Origin: an uncultured Bacteroides sp.
GTDB taxonomy: Bacteria > Bacteroidota > Bacteroidia > Bacteroidales > Bacteroidaceae
Assembly (NCBI RefSeq): GCF_905207245.1
Contig: NZ_CAJLKP010000008.1
Coordinates: forward strand, 57,695 to 121,694
DNA: 64,000 nucleotides
Reading direction: 5' to 3'
Part shown: piece by piece, positions 27,203-35,436 of the stretch
Numbering within the stretch: position 1 is the stretch's first letter
Layout: each line of letters starts with the position of its first letter
Program-made: the position numbers and the translations under genes
Notes under the pieces: model-generated
Seen by the model: only the letters and a program-made list of their open reading frames with translations
Told to the model about the DNA's origin: nothing
The model's database searches: none

Positions 27203-28271
27203 TTTATTGTATATCGGATATTTGTCAGATAAAGCGAGCTCTGGTGCTGATGTTGTTAACTTGAATAATATAGAAGTTTTGAAATCTCTATATAAAAGCT
27301 CTTTTTTTGAGGAGGGATTAGATAATACAGATTTTTGGGATAAAATATTATTGTATACAGGAGGATTAAGTCGAAAATGTCGGCGAAGGATTCTGATCTC
27401 AATTGAGACTAATAACATTGATGTCGTTTTTTTGTCTTCATCTTTACTTGGTAAGCTAGCTAAAGTAGTAAAAAGAAAATATCCTAATATTCGTATTATT
27501 AGTTTTTATCATAATGTAGAAAGACAATATGCTGCGGAACAACTTAAAGTATCTGGCTTGTCAAAGTTTGCAACTTATATTCTTTTGACATACAATGAAA
27601 AGTTGTCATCAAAATATTCTGATTATAACATTCTATTAAATAATAGAGATCGTCTTTTGTTTCAACGTTATTATAAACGTGATGCTGATTTAATTATTCC
27701 TATTTTTTTTAAAGATGTATTTGATGTAAAGACTTTACAAATATCCAAATATATATATTCTTCAAAACCAATTGCTTTATTTGTAGGTTCTTCCTTTTTT
27801 GCAAATGTTGAGGGTATGAAATGGTATTTGGCTTATGTACATCCATTTGTAGATGAACAGTTGATAATTGTAGGTAAGAATATGGATCGTATTTTCTCTT
27901 CTAATTTGGATCAGAACTATCAGGTTTATGGATATATACCAGATTTGTCAGAACTTTACTATAATGCAGATTTTGTTATAGCTCCTATTTTTAGTGGTGG
28001 TGGGATGAAAACGAAAACAGCTGAAGCTTTTATGTATGGTAAGTCTATTATTGGAACCAAAGAGGCTTTTGAAGGTTATATTGTTAGTTCTGATTATGCC
28101 ATTGAGTGCAATACTGCATCTCAGTTTATTGACGCAATTAACAGTTTAATTTCTAATCCTAATAGGACTTCTTTTAATAAATATGCTAGAGAATATTATC
28201 TTGCTCATCATTCCTTTAATTCAATAATAAAATTGTATTGGGATTTTTTATCTCTAAATTCATTATTATAG
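27195..28271 (+). CDS. GT4-like glycosyltransferase (GT-B fold)
   Basis: 358 residues. The N-terminal half has GYLSDKASSGADVVNLNN, as in GT-B enzymes, and the C-terminal donor-binding region has YGYIPDLSELYYNADFVIAPIFSGGGMKTKTAEAFMYGKSIIGT, with the E-x7-E type motif. It probably adds one sugar of the repeat unit. It overlaps wzy by 8 bp. Confidence 0.87.
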   Translation: MSNLLYIGYLSDKASSGADVVNLNNIEVLKSLYKSSFFEEGLDNTDFWDKILLYTGGLSRKCRRRILISIETNNIDVVFLSSSLLGKLAKVVKRKYPNIRIISFYHNVERQYAAEQLKVSGLSKFATYILLTYNEKLSSKYSDYNILLNNRDRLLFQRYYKRDADLIIPIFFKDVFDVKTLQISKYIYSSKPIALFVGSSFFANVEGMKWYLAYVHPFVDEQLIIVGKNMDRIFSSNLDQNYQVYGYIPDLSELYYNADFVIAPIFSGGGMKTKTAEAFMYGKSIIGTKEAFEGYIVSSDYAIECNTASQFIDAINSLISNPNRTSFNKYAREYYLAHHSFNSIIKLYWDFLSLNSLL

Positions 28272-28274
28272 ATT

Positions 28275-29234
28275 ATGAAAGTAAGTGTTGTTATTCCATT
28301 CTTTAATTGTAAAAAATATATTATAGAGTGTCTCTACTCTGTCAAAAATCAGTCTTTTTCTGATTTTGAAATAGTTTTGGTTAATGATGGCTCTACTGAT
28401 GGGACAGATGCTATTGTAAGTGAGTGGATGAGGATAAATGAGGGAATAAGAATAACATATATTGACCAATATAATCAAGGGGTTTCTTCTGCACGAAATG
28501 CTGGATTAGAATGTTCCCAAGGTGAATATGTGTTTTTTTTAGATGGAGATGACTTAATTCATGAAGATACATTAAATTACTTAGTAAATACTATTGAATC
28601 TTTTAATTCAGATACTTCGTTTTGTCGCTATACAAATAATATCATGGATTTTAGTTTAATTCATAAAACTTCTGAGAAAATTCTCGGGATTGATGAAGTT
28701 TATAAAAGATTTCTGTATAATAATTCTGATTTTACTTTTGCAGCTTTTCTATATAAACGAACTTATTTAGATAAGTTTCATATAAAATTCTCGTTGGATT
28801 TAAAATATGGTGAAGATGAGGAGTTTACTTGGAAGTATTTGTGTCATTGTAATAATGCGGTATATTGTAATAAACCATTGTATTATTATAGACAGTATCA
28901 GCAATCTTCTTCAAAAAGAATATCATATTCTCGTGTACAAGTGATAGACTCGATGAAAAGAGCTTGTAATTATTATTGTCGGAGTCATAATGCTTTTTAT
29001 GTTCAATTGGAAAGATATGGTATCCCGAGAGCGAAGTTAGCTATTCTTAATCAGTTTGCACATGGAGGGGAGTTAGAAATGTACAATAGATTAAAAAGTG
29101 ATGTTAATTATAAATGTAATATGGTTAATTTATTATTACATTTTCCTTCCTATGTAAAAATAGCCACTATAGTTTATCTATTTTCGCCATCTCTCTTTTA
29201 CATTATTATTAATCGCTTAAAAAATGTAATGTGA
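28275..29234 (+). CDS. GT2-family glycosyltransferase
   Basis: 319 residues. The pattern VSVVIPFFNCKKYIIECLYSVKNQSFSDFEIVLVNDGSTDGT followed by NQGVSSARNAGLECSQGEYVFFLDGDDLI is a textbook GT2 A-fold. A C-terminal hydrophobic stretch (IATIVYLFSPSLFYIII) may anchor it to the membrane. It lies 3 bp after the previous gene. Confidence 0.93.
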   Translation: MKVSVVIPFFNCKKYIIECLYSVKNQSFSDFEIVLVNDGSTDGTDAIVSEWMRINEGIRITYIDQYNQGVSSARNAGLECSQGEYVFFLDGDDLIHEDTLNYLVNTIESFNSDTSFCRYTNNIMDFSLIHKTSEKILGIDEVYKRFLYNNSDFTFAAFLYKRTYLDKFHIKFSLDLKYGEDEEFTWKYLCHCNNAVYCNKPLYYYRQYQQSSSKRISYSRVQVIDSMKRACNYYCRSHNAFYVQLERYGIPRAKLAILNQFAHGGELEMYNRLKSDVNYKCNMVNLLLHFPSYVKIATIVYLFSPSLFYIIINRLKNVM

Positions 29235-29237
29235 GTA

Positions 29238-30479
29238 ATGTTAATCGAGCAATTGATAAATAATCAACTGAATAATTTCCCTACTATTAAAAAAGTAGTG
29301 AAGAGAGGATACCAGTTGTTGATGTATTTGATATCTCCTAAGACAAAGTCATTGGGAAATATTGTAAGAATATCCCCTAATGATGGATCTGAGTACTTTT
29401 TTGGTTATTATGATAAATCCCCTTGGGATGCTTTAGGAAAATATATGCTTTGTATGAAAGCTAAGAATACATGGAGCGAAGTTGCTCCTTTAGTTCCAGT
29501 GGATTTGTTACTAATTGATATACGAAGTAATAATTTCGTTAAAAAAATAGGAAATAGTCATTCTTGGAATGTGCAGCAAGGATGCATGTTACAATGGTTA
29601 GGTCCCCACTTTGATAAACAAGTAATATACAATGATTTTAGAGAAGGGCATTTTTGTTCGATAATACTTAGTGTGGAATCTGGAGAAGAGCGGGTGATTG
29701 ACTGTCCAGTTTATTCTGTATCTATAGATGGTACTACTGCATTATCGCTTGATTTTACTCGTCTGCATAGATTGCGTAAAGGTTACGGATATGCTAATTT
29801 AGATGAAATGACTAAGGATAAAAAGTTGCCTGATGATACTTGCATTTGGAAAATTGATTTGAAATCTGGGACAATAATTCCTTTATTGAAATACGAAGAT
29901 TTTGTTTCCTTTGAATTTCGTAAAGAAATGGAAGGGGCAGAACATAAAGTGAATCATTTAATGATTAGCCCTAATGGTAAACGGTTTATGGTATTACATC
30001 GTTGGTTTAACAATCATCGAAAATATTCTAGATTAGTGACTTGCAATATGGATGGTACTGAAATGTATAATCTTAGTGATGATGATATGGTGAGTCATTG
30101 TTATTGGAAGAATGATGAAGAGATTCTTGCTTTTGAGAATAAACATGGAAGTGGACCGGGCTATTATCTGATGAAAGATAAAACAAGGGAATATAAACAT
30201 CTATGGAAAGAATTGTGTGTAGATGGGCATCCAAGCTATTCCCCAGATGGTAAGTTGGTGGTGACGGACAGTTATCCTGATAGAACGAGAATTGCATCTA
30301 TACGTATTATGCGAGACAATCAGATAGAAGTGGTTGCACGGGTGTTTGCACCATTTCGTTATGACAATGATACACGATGCGATTTACACCCACGTTGGAG
30401 TAGAGATGGAACAAAGATTTGTTTTGATGCTGCTTTTGAAGGGCATCGTGGATTGTATGTAGTAGATATTAATGCTTAA
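29238..30479 (+). CDS. Cytosolic TolB/PL22-like beta-propeller protein of unknown role
   Basis: 413 residues, no signal peptide and no clear membrane helix. Repeating blade-like motifs are visible: VNHLMISPNGKRFMVLHRW, DGHPSYSPDGKLVVTDSYPD and LHPRWSRDGTKICFDAAFEG. The S-P-D/N-G-K and W-S-R-D-G-T patterns are those of TolB-type propellers and of oligogalacturonide lyase PL22-like propellers. It sits between two glycosyltransferase genes with 3- and 2-bp gaps, so it belongs to the capsule operon. It is not a glycosyltransferase by motif. It could be a sugar-modifying enzyme or scaffold; the function is not assigned. Confidence 0.7.
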   Translation: MLIEQLINNQLNNFPTIKKVVKRGYQLLMYLISPKTKSLGNIVRISPNDGSEYFFGYYDKSPWDALGKYMLCMKAKNTWSEVAPLVPVDLLLIDIRSNNFVKKIGNSHSWNVQQGCMLQWLGPHFDKQVIYNDFREGHFCSIILSVESGEERVIDCPVYSVSIDGTTALSLDFTRLHRLRKGYGYANLDEMTKDKKLPDDTCIWKIDLKSGTIIPLLKYEDFVSFEFRKEMEGAEHKVNHLMISPNGKRFMVLHRWFNNHRKYSRLVTCNMDGTEMYNLSDDDMVSHCYWKNDEEILAFENKHGSGPGYYLMKDKTREYKHLWKELCVDGHPSYSPDGKLVVTDSYPDRTRIASIRIMRDNQIEVVARVFAPFRYDNDTRCDLHPRWSRDGTKICFDAAFEGHRGLYVVDINA

Positions 30480-30481
30480 GA

Positions 30482-31306
30482 ATGTTTCAAGATTATAATA
30501 TAGCTGTACTTTTATCTGTCTATAAGAATGATAAGGCTGAATTCTTGCAGCTGTCCGTAGATAGTATTCTAAATCAATCTTATAAGAATATAACACTATA
30601 TATAGGGGTAGATGGTTCTATTGGTGAAAAGCTATATAAGTGTTTAGAACAGTACGAACAGCAAAAGAGGGTGAATATTGTTTATTTTCCTGAGAATAGA
30701 GGGCTCGCTGTTGTGCTAAATGATTTACTAGCACTGTGCAAAGAAGAGAATATAGAGTACATAGCTCGCATGGATGCAGATGATATTTCATTACCTAGTA
30801 GATTCGCGAATCAGATGAATTATCTACTGTTGCATCCTGAAGTAGATATTGTAGGAGGTTGTATTGAAGAGATAAACGAACAGTCTGAAAGAAATGGTAA
30901 AGTTGTCACATATCCCTTGACTCATCAAGAATGTTTTAAATTCTTTAGATATCGTGATCCCTTAGCACATCCCGCTGTAATGTTTAGAAAATCCTTTTTT
31001 GATAAAGCTAAAGGCTATCGGAATGAATACCGCAAGAACCAAGACACCATGCTATGGTTTGATGGATTTATGAACGGATGCATTTTTGCAAATTTGGATG
31101 AAACAGTATTACTCTTTCGTGTCACTGACGATTTCTATAAGAACAGAAGAAATGGTTTTAAGCGGGCGAAGAAAATGCTGACAGATCGGTTTATGATTAA
31201 TAAGGCTCTTCACTATGACTGGTCTGCTTATCTCTTTTCATTTTTGATGTTTATAATGACTCTTACTCCTCCATTCTTGAAGAAATTCTTGTATCGGATT
31301 AGATGA
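30482..31306 (+). CDS. GT2-family glycosyltransferase
   Basis: 274 residues. VLLSVYKNDKAEFLQLSVDSILNQSYKNITLYIGVDGS and IARMDADDISLPSRFANQMNYLLLHPEVDIVGG are the conserved GT2 segments, with the DxD metal motif in MDADD. A C-terminal hydrophobic segment (YLFSFLMFIMTLTPPFL) is present. It starts 2 bp after the propeller gene and overlaps the next gene by 4 bp. Confidence 0.93.
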   Translation: MFQDYNIAVLLSVYKNDKAEFLQLSVDSILNQSYKNITLYIGVDGSIGEKLYKCLEQYEQQKRVNIVYFPENRGLAVVLNDLLALCKEENIEYIARMDADDISLPSRFANQMNYLLLHPEVDIVGGCIEEINEQSERNGKVVTYPLTHQECFKFFRYRDPLAHPAVMFRKSFFDKAKGYRNEYRKNQDTMLWFDGFMNGCIFANLDETVLLFRVTDDFYKNRRNGFKRAKKMLTDRFMINKALHYDWSAYLFSFLMFIMTLTPPFLKKFLYRIR

Positions 31307-32058
31307 AATTTAGAAATCTCTGTTTACTTCTGTTTTTTTGTAGTTATTCGGTATATCTATTTCCTCAATATTCTTACGGAGTTACAGGGTTGTTGCATTC
31401 TCCTTCGGCGGAAATGCAGCAAGATAAAACCGTTATGATTGGTGGGGGATTTTTGAATGAGAATTTAACTCCTCTTCGGTTTAATTATAATACATATAAT
31501 TACTATTTGAATGTAACCATTTTCCCTTGTTTAGAAATAGCATATACTTGTACCCTTTTTAGGGTAACTCCTCAATGGGGAGTACAATCTCAAATGGGAA
31601 AGTTCACTAATCAGGATCGGTATTTCTCTCTTCGATTAAGGGTTTTGAAAGAAGAACAATTCTTTAAATATATGCCAGCAGTAGTTTTAGGCACATCTGA
31701 TCCGTTTACAGAAAGTAGGGGTGGAGAGATAATGCCTTCGGGTGATGGTGGTAATGGATATTTTTCTCGCTTTTATGTTGCAATGACAAAACATATTCCA
31801 GTAAATAAAGAAGAATTAGGACTGCATATATCTTATCTTTATAATCGCCGTAATGATTACCATCTGAATGGCATTGCCGGAGGGATAACTTATTCCCCTT
31901 CCATGTTATCTGATTTAAAATTAATAGTTGAATATGATTCACATGATATTTTGATAGGAATGAATTATCTTCTCTTTCATCATTTTTTAGTACAAGCAAT
32001 GATGCAGAAAGGGAAATATTTCTCCTGCGGACTTACATATTTGATTCATTTAAAATAA
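31303..32058 (+). CDS. YjbH-like exported beta-rich protein
   Basis: 251 residues with an N-terminal signal peptide (LCLLLFFCSYSVYLFPQ). The segment YGVTGLLHSPSAEMQQDKTVMIGGGFLN matches the start of the YjbH/exopolysaccharide-export barrel family, and the rest is rich in alternating aromatic strands. YjbH proteins are outer membrane components linked to exopolysaccharide production. This copy is much shorter than Proteobacterial YjbH and may be only one barrel domain. It overlaps the preceding glycosyltransferase by 4 bp. Confidence 0.7.
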   Translation: MKFRNLCLLLFFCSYSVYLFPQYSYGVTGLLHSPSAEMQQDKTVMIGGGFLNENLTPLRFNYNTYNYYLNVTIFPCLEIAYTCTLFRVTPQWGVQSQMGKFTNQDRYFSLRLRVLKEEQFFKYMPAVVLGTSDPFTESRGGEIMPSGDGGNGYFSRFYVAMTKHIPVNKEELGLHISYLYNRRNDYHLNGIAGGITYSPSMLSDLKLIVEYDSHDILIGMNYLLFHHFLVQAMMQKGKYFSCGLTYLIHLK

Positions 32059-32074
32059 TTCGATATAGTAGTTT

Positions 32075-33295
32075 ATGAAAATTCCATTTTCGCCCCCTTA
32101 TATTGACGAGGCGGTCATCAACGAAGTCGTTGATTCGTTACGTTCCGGCTGGATAACTTCCGGTCCTAAAGTAAAAGCATTGGAAGAAGAAATAAAAGTA
32201 TTCTCTAATGCAAAAGAAGTGCTTTGTGTAAACTCATGGACTTCGGGAGCTATTATGATGCTTCGTTGGTTGGGAGTAACTGCTGAAGATGAAGTAATCG
32301 TTCCGGCATATACATATAGTGCTACGGCATTAGCAGTCCTTCATGCAGGTGCAAAGCCTGTTATGGTAGATTCCGGAGAGGATTTCAATATCTCTGTGGA
32401 TGCTATTCGAAAAGCAATTACGCCCAAGACTAAAGCAATTATTCCGGTAGATATTGCAGGCTTTCCTTGTGACTACGACCGTATAATGAAACTCGTTAAT
32501 GAGCCCGAAATACGGAATCTATTTCATGCAACTTCGCCAACGCAGGAGAAATTGGGACGTATTCTTGTAATGAATGATGCTGCCCACTCTTTGGGCGCTT
32601 ATTATAGTAAGAATCAACGTACAGGATGTGAAACAGATATTGCCATCTTTTCTCTTCATGCTGTAAAGAATGTGACGACTGCGGAAGGAGGAGCCATCTG
32701 CCTGAATCTACCCGAACCATTTGATAATGCGGAACTTTATAAAGAACTCCGTATGATGAGCCTGAATTGCCAGACTAAAGATGCTTTTTCCAAATCAAAA
32801 GCCGGTGGGTGGCGTTATGACATAGTTGGCCTGGGAATGAAAATAAATATGGCTGATGTAAATGCAGCTATCGGTCTGGCCCAGATACGGGAATATCCGG
32901 AACTGCTGAAAGAGCGTAAAAGGGTGTTCAACACTTATTCGAAAGGATTTGCGGACTGTGATTGGGCTGTTCTGCCACCTTCTGTAGATGGGGAGAAAGA
33001 GAGCTCATACCACATTTATGCGTTGCGTATCAAAGGATTTACAGAAGAACAGCGTGATCGTATGATTGATGAGATAGCCAAAAGTGAAGTTGCTGTGAAT
33101 GTCCATTTTATCCCGATGCCGATGCTTTCTTTCTTTAACTCATTAGGATATGATATAAAAAACTATCCCCAAGCCTATGAGAATTTTGAGGGAGAGATTT
33201 CCTTGCCTATTTATCCGCAACTGGATGAGGAACAACTATCTTTCATTATTAAGACCGTAAAGGCTGCATATGATAAAGTGTGCGGTGATAAATGA
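32075..33295 (+). CDS. DegT-family aminotransferase, WcfR-like
   Basis: 406 residues, PLP-dependent with Lys198 in FSLHAVKNVTTAEGGAI. The start IPFSPPYIDEAVINEVVDSLRSGWITSGPKVKALEEEI resembles the WcfR/PglE group that aminates the 4-keto intermediate of UDP-trideoxy-hexosamines. Its stop overlaps the start of the initiating sugar transferase (ATGA). In B. fragilis PSA the equivalent pair WcfR-WcfS makes and transfers the AATGal residue with a free amine. The pairing here suggests the same first sugar, though that is inference. No 4,6-dehydratase is present in the locus. Confidence 0.85.
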   Translation: MKIPFSPPYIDEAVINEVVDSLRSGWITSGPKVKALEEEIKVFSNAKEVLCVNSWTSGAIMMLRWLGVTAEDEVIVPAYTYSATALAVLHAGAKPVMVDSGEDFNISVDAIRKAITPKTKAIIPVDIAGFPCDYDRIMKLVNEPEIRNLFHATSPTQEKLGRILVMNDAAHSLGAYYSKNQRTGCETDIAIFSLHAVKNVTTAEGGAICLNLPEPFDNAELYKELRMMSLNCQTKDAFSKSKAGGWRYDIVGLGMKINMADVNAAIGLAQIREYPELLKERKRVFNTYSKGFADCDWAVLPPSVDGEKESSYHIYALRIKGFTEEQRDRMIDEIAKSEVAVNVHFIPMPMLSFFNSLGYDIKNYPQAYENFEGEISLPIYPQLDEEQLSFIIKTVKAAYDKVCGDK

Positions 33296-33882
33296 TGATT
33301 CGCCTTTTTGATATCCTTTTCTCCTTCTTAGGAATTCTGTTCCTGTCTCCTGTTTTCTTATTTTTGTATATTGCTATTCGTCTTGAAAGTAAAGGCGGTG
33401 GTTTTTACAAGCAATTACGTGTCGGGCTTAATGGCAAGGATTTCTATGTATATAAATTCCGTTCGATGCGTATTGGGGCAGATAAGCAAGGTTTGATAAC
33501 GGTAGGTGGACATGATTCTCGAATTACCCGTATTGGCTACTTTATCCGCAAATATAAGTTGGATGAATTACCTCAGTTATTTAATGTCTTGAAAGGGGAT
33601 ATGAGTTTGGTAGGTCCTCGTCCGGAAGTTCGAAAGTATGTAGATTTATATACGGAAGAACAGAAACAGGTTCTGTCCGTACGTCCTGGAATTACCGATT
33701 ATGCATCTATAGAATATGTAGATGAAAATACAATATTAGGGCAGGCTGAGGATGCAGATAAAGCATATGTAGAACTGATACTTCCGGATAAGATACGCTA
33801 CAATATGAAATATATTGAGCACCGGTCAGTAACGGAATATTTTAAGATTATATTTTTGACTATATGGAGCATTGTTCGTTGA
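33292..33882 (+). CDS. Initiating phosphoglycosyl transferase, PglC/WcfS-like
   Basis: 196 residues, a short monotopic phosphoglycosyl transferase. It has one N-terminal hydrophobic re-entrant helix (LFDILFSFLGILFLSPVFLFLYI), KFRSM, the catalytic Asp91-Glu92 dyad in KLDELPQLFNVLKGDMSLVGPRPE, and VRPGITDYASI. It transfers a sugar-1-phosphate to undecaprenyl phosphate, starting the repeat unit. It is the last gene of the capsule operon and overlaps the aminotransferase by 4 bp; a terminator follows 79 bp later. Confidence 0.95.
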   Translation: MMIRLFDILFSFLGILFLSPVFLFLYIAIRLESKGGGFYKQLRVGLNGKDFYVYKFRSMRIGADKQGLITVGGHDSRITRIGYFIRKYKLDELPQLFNVLKGDMSLVGPRPEVRKYVDLYTEEQKQVLSVRPGITDYASIEYVDENTILGQAEDADKAYVELILPDKIRYNMKYIEHRSVTEYFKIIFLTIWSIVR

Positions 33883-33960
33883 TAAGATGCGCCATTGAGA
33901 TAATGAAATGGCTATTTGTTCCATATTATATTTGGAAGAAGTAATCTTGAATGGTGTAAT

Positions 33961-33999
33961 AAAAAAGGTCGAAACAGATAAAGATTTCGACCTTTTTTT
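33961..33999. terminator. Bidirectional terminator between capsule operon and AAA ATPase gene
   Basis: aaaaaaggtcgaaa and tttcgacctttttt pair over about 14 bp around a loop of 10 nt. T-runs occur on both strands, so it can end both the rightward capsule operon and the leftward ATPase gene, whose stop lies at 34001. Confidence 0.9.
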
Positions 34000-34000
34000 A

Positions 34001-35320
34001 TTACATATCCTCCAACGTTAAGCATTTTTCCTCAATCTCATATTTGAAAAGCACTTTTTTATGAATCGCTTCTATCTTACTTTGGAACAATTCAGGTTTG
34101 AAATTCTTCCGTAACCGCTTAACTTCTGCAATAAGTGCTTTCTTCTCAAATAAATAAATTCCCACTATGTCTATCTCGTTAGCATTGCCTTTAGCTTCCC
34201 ACCAAGAACCGATATTCAGGAATTCCCCACTTTCTATCATTTTCTGGCGGAAATATTCCTCTAACATGAAACCTGAATAAGTAGGATAGTCTCTTTTAAT
34301 AATGCTACTTAATCCACTGAAGTTCCGTATCTCCAGCAATGACTGATATTTATCGAAATACCGGAACCAGAAACGTAAAAATGGGTCGGATATTTCATAC
34401 CTTACGGTTTGTGTCCCTTCTTTAGAGAGAATGGGGCGCTTTTTAGCGACTATGCTATAATCTTCTTCCAGGCGCTTCAGATATCCTCCTAAACTGATTT
34501 CCAACTTTTCTTCCATTTCGGAAATCGTATTTTTCCCTTCGGCAATGGCTCCTATAATTGAGAAGTAGTTGCCATATTTCTTACCAAATTCTTGTATCAA
34601 TAAAGTATTTCCTTCATCGATGAAAGGAGAATCCGGTTGTACCATGAAGTCAACCATACTTTCCATGTCTGTTGCCCCGGCATCCATTAATAATTCAATG
34701 TATTTGGGAACTCCTCCGGTAAATGTATAAAGTGCCAGTAGGTCGTCAGGTGTGTAGTCGGGCTTGTAATCACGTAGTATTTGCTTAATAACATCAGTGG
34801 TAAAGGGATACAATTTCAATACTCTGTCACTCCTTCCATATAATGGTTCTTTGGCATTTTTGAATATCTGCTCCATTAATGTGTATACAGAACCGCTGAC
34901 GACGAGGTTGATATTCGTCTTAGTACGGAATCGATCCCAAATATCTTGCATGCCGCTGTAGACGGAAGGGTTAATGTTATAGAATTCCTGAAACTCATCG
35001 ATGACTAAATTGAATTTGTTACGGAGCCCTTGCTCCATGACAAACTCAAAGAGTTCTGTGAAATTGTATATTTTTCCAGGGATGGATATATTTAAGACCT
35101 GAGAAGTAGTTTCTGCAAATGTAGAACACAAATCTGCCTCATTGCTCCGTTTAACGAACCAATAAAGTGTAGGAGTGTTTTCGCAACTCTTAAATATCAG
35201 GCTTGTTTTGCCTATACGTCGACGTCCTGTCAGAACAGTTAACTTTGAATGTTCTGAAAAAGCTAATTCGCGTACTTTTTGCAGTTCGTCCAGCTCTTTC
35301 TCACGATTGTAGAATTTCAT
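34001..35320 (-). CDS. AAA ATPase with C-terminal DUF234-type domain
   Basis: 439 residues. Walker A is GRRRIGKTS (residues 32-40, Lys38) and Walker B is NLVIDEFQEF. A winged-helix region follows (ISEMEEKLEISLGGYLKRLEEDYSIV), and the C-terminal part (DPFLRFWFRYFDKY, GSWWEAKGNANEIDIVGI...ALIAEVKRLRK) is the nuclease-like DUF234 domain. This ATPase family is common in Bacteroides and archaea and its cellular role is unsettled. It is a single-gene unit with its own promoter. Confidence 0.88.
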   Translation of the reverse strand: MKFYNREKELDELQKVRELAFSEHSKLTVLTGRRRIGKTSLIFKSCENTPTLYWFVKRSNEADLCSTFAETTSQVLNISIPGKIYNFTELFEFVMEQGLRNKFNLVIDEFQEFYNINPSVYSGMQDIWDRFRTKTNINLVVSGSVYTLMEQIFKNAKEPLYGRSDRVLKLYPFTTDVIKQILRDYKPDYTPDDLLALYTFTGGVPKYIELLMDAGATDMESMVDFMVQPDSPFIDEGNTLLIQEFGKKYGNYFSIIGAIAEGKNTISEMEEKLEISLGGYLKRLEEDYSIVAKKRPILSKEGTQTVRYEISDPFLRFWFRYFDKYQSLLEIRNFSGLSSIIKRDYPTYSGFMLEEYFRQKMIESGEFLNIGSWWEAKGNANEIDIVGIYLFEKKALIAEVKRLRKNFKPELFQSKIEAIHKKVLFKYEIEEKCLTLEDM

Positions 35321-35358
35321 AATGAGTTTTCTTTGATAACGATAGTCAATTTCACGGC

Positions 35359-35410
35359 GGTTAAATTAACCGTGGTTACAAAAATAGGAGATTTTATGGA
35401 AACATACAAG
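35359..35410 (-). promoter_or_regulatory. Promoter of the AAA ATPase gene with adjacent palindrome
   Basis: On the minus strand CTTG (35410-35407), a 20-bp spacer and TATTTTTG (35386-35379) match the Bacteroides promoter pattern. A 13-bp palindrome GGTTAA-A-TTAACC (35359-35371) lies right at or after the expected transcription start, where a repressor could bind. Confidence 0.55.
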
Positions 35411-35436
35411 ATTACATCTCTGTTTCTGATATTCTT

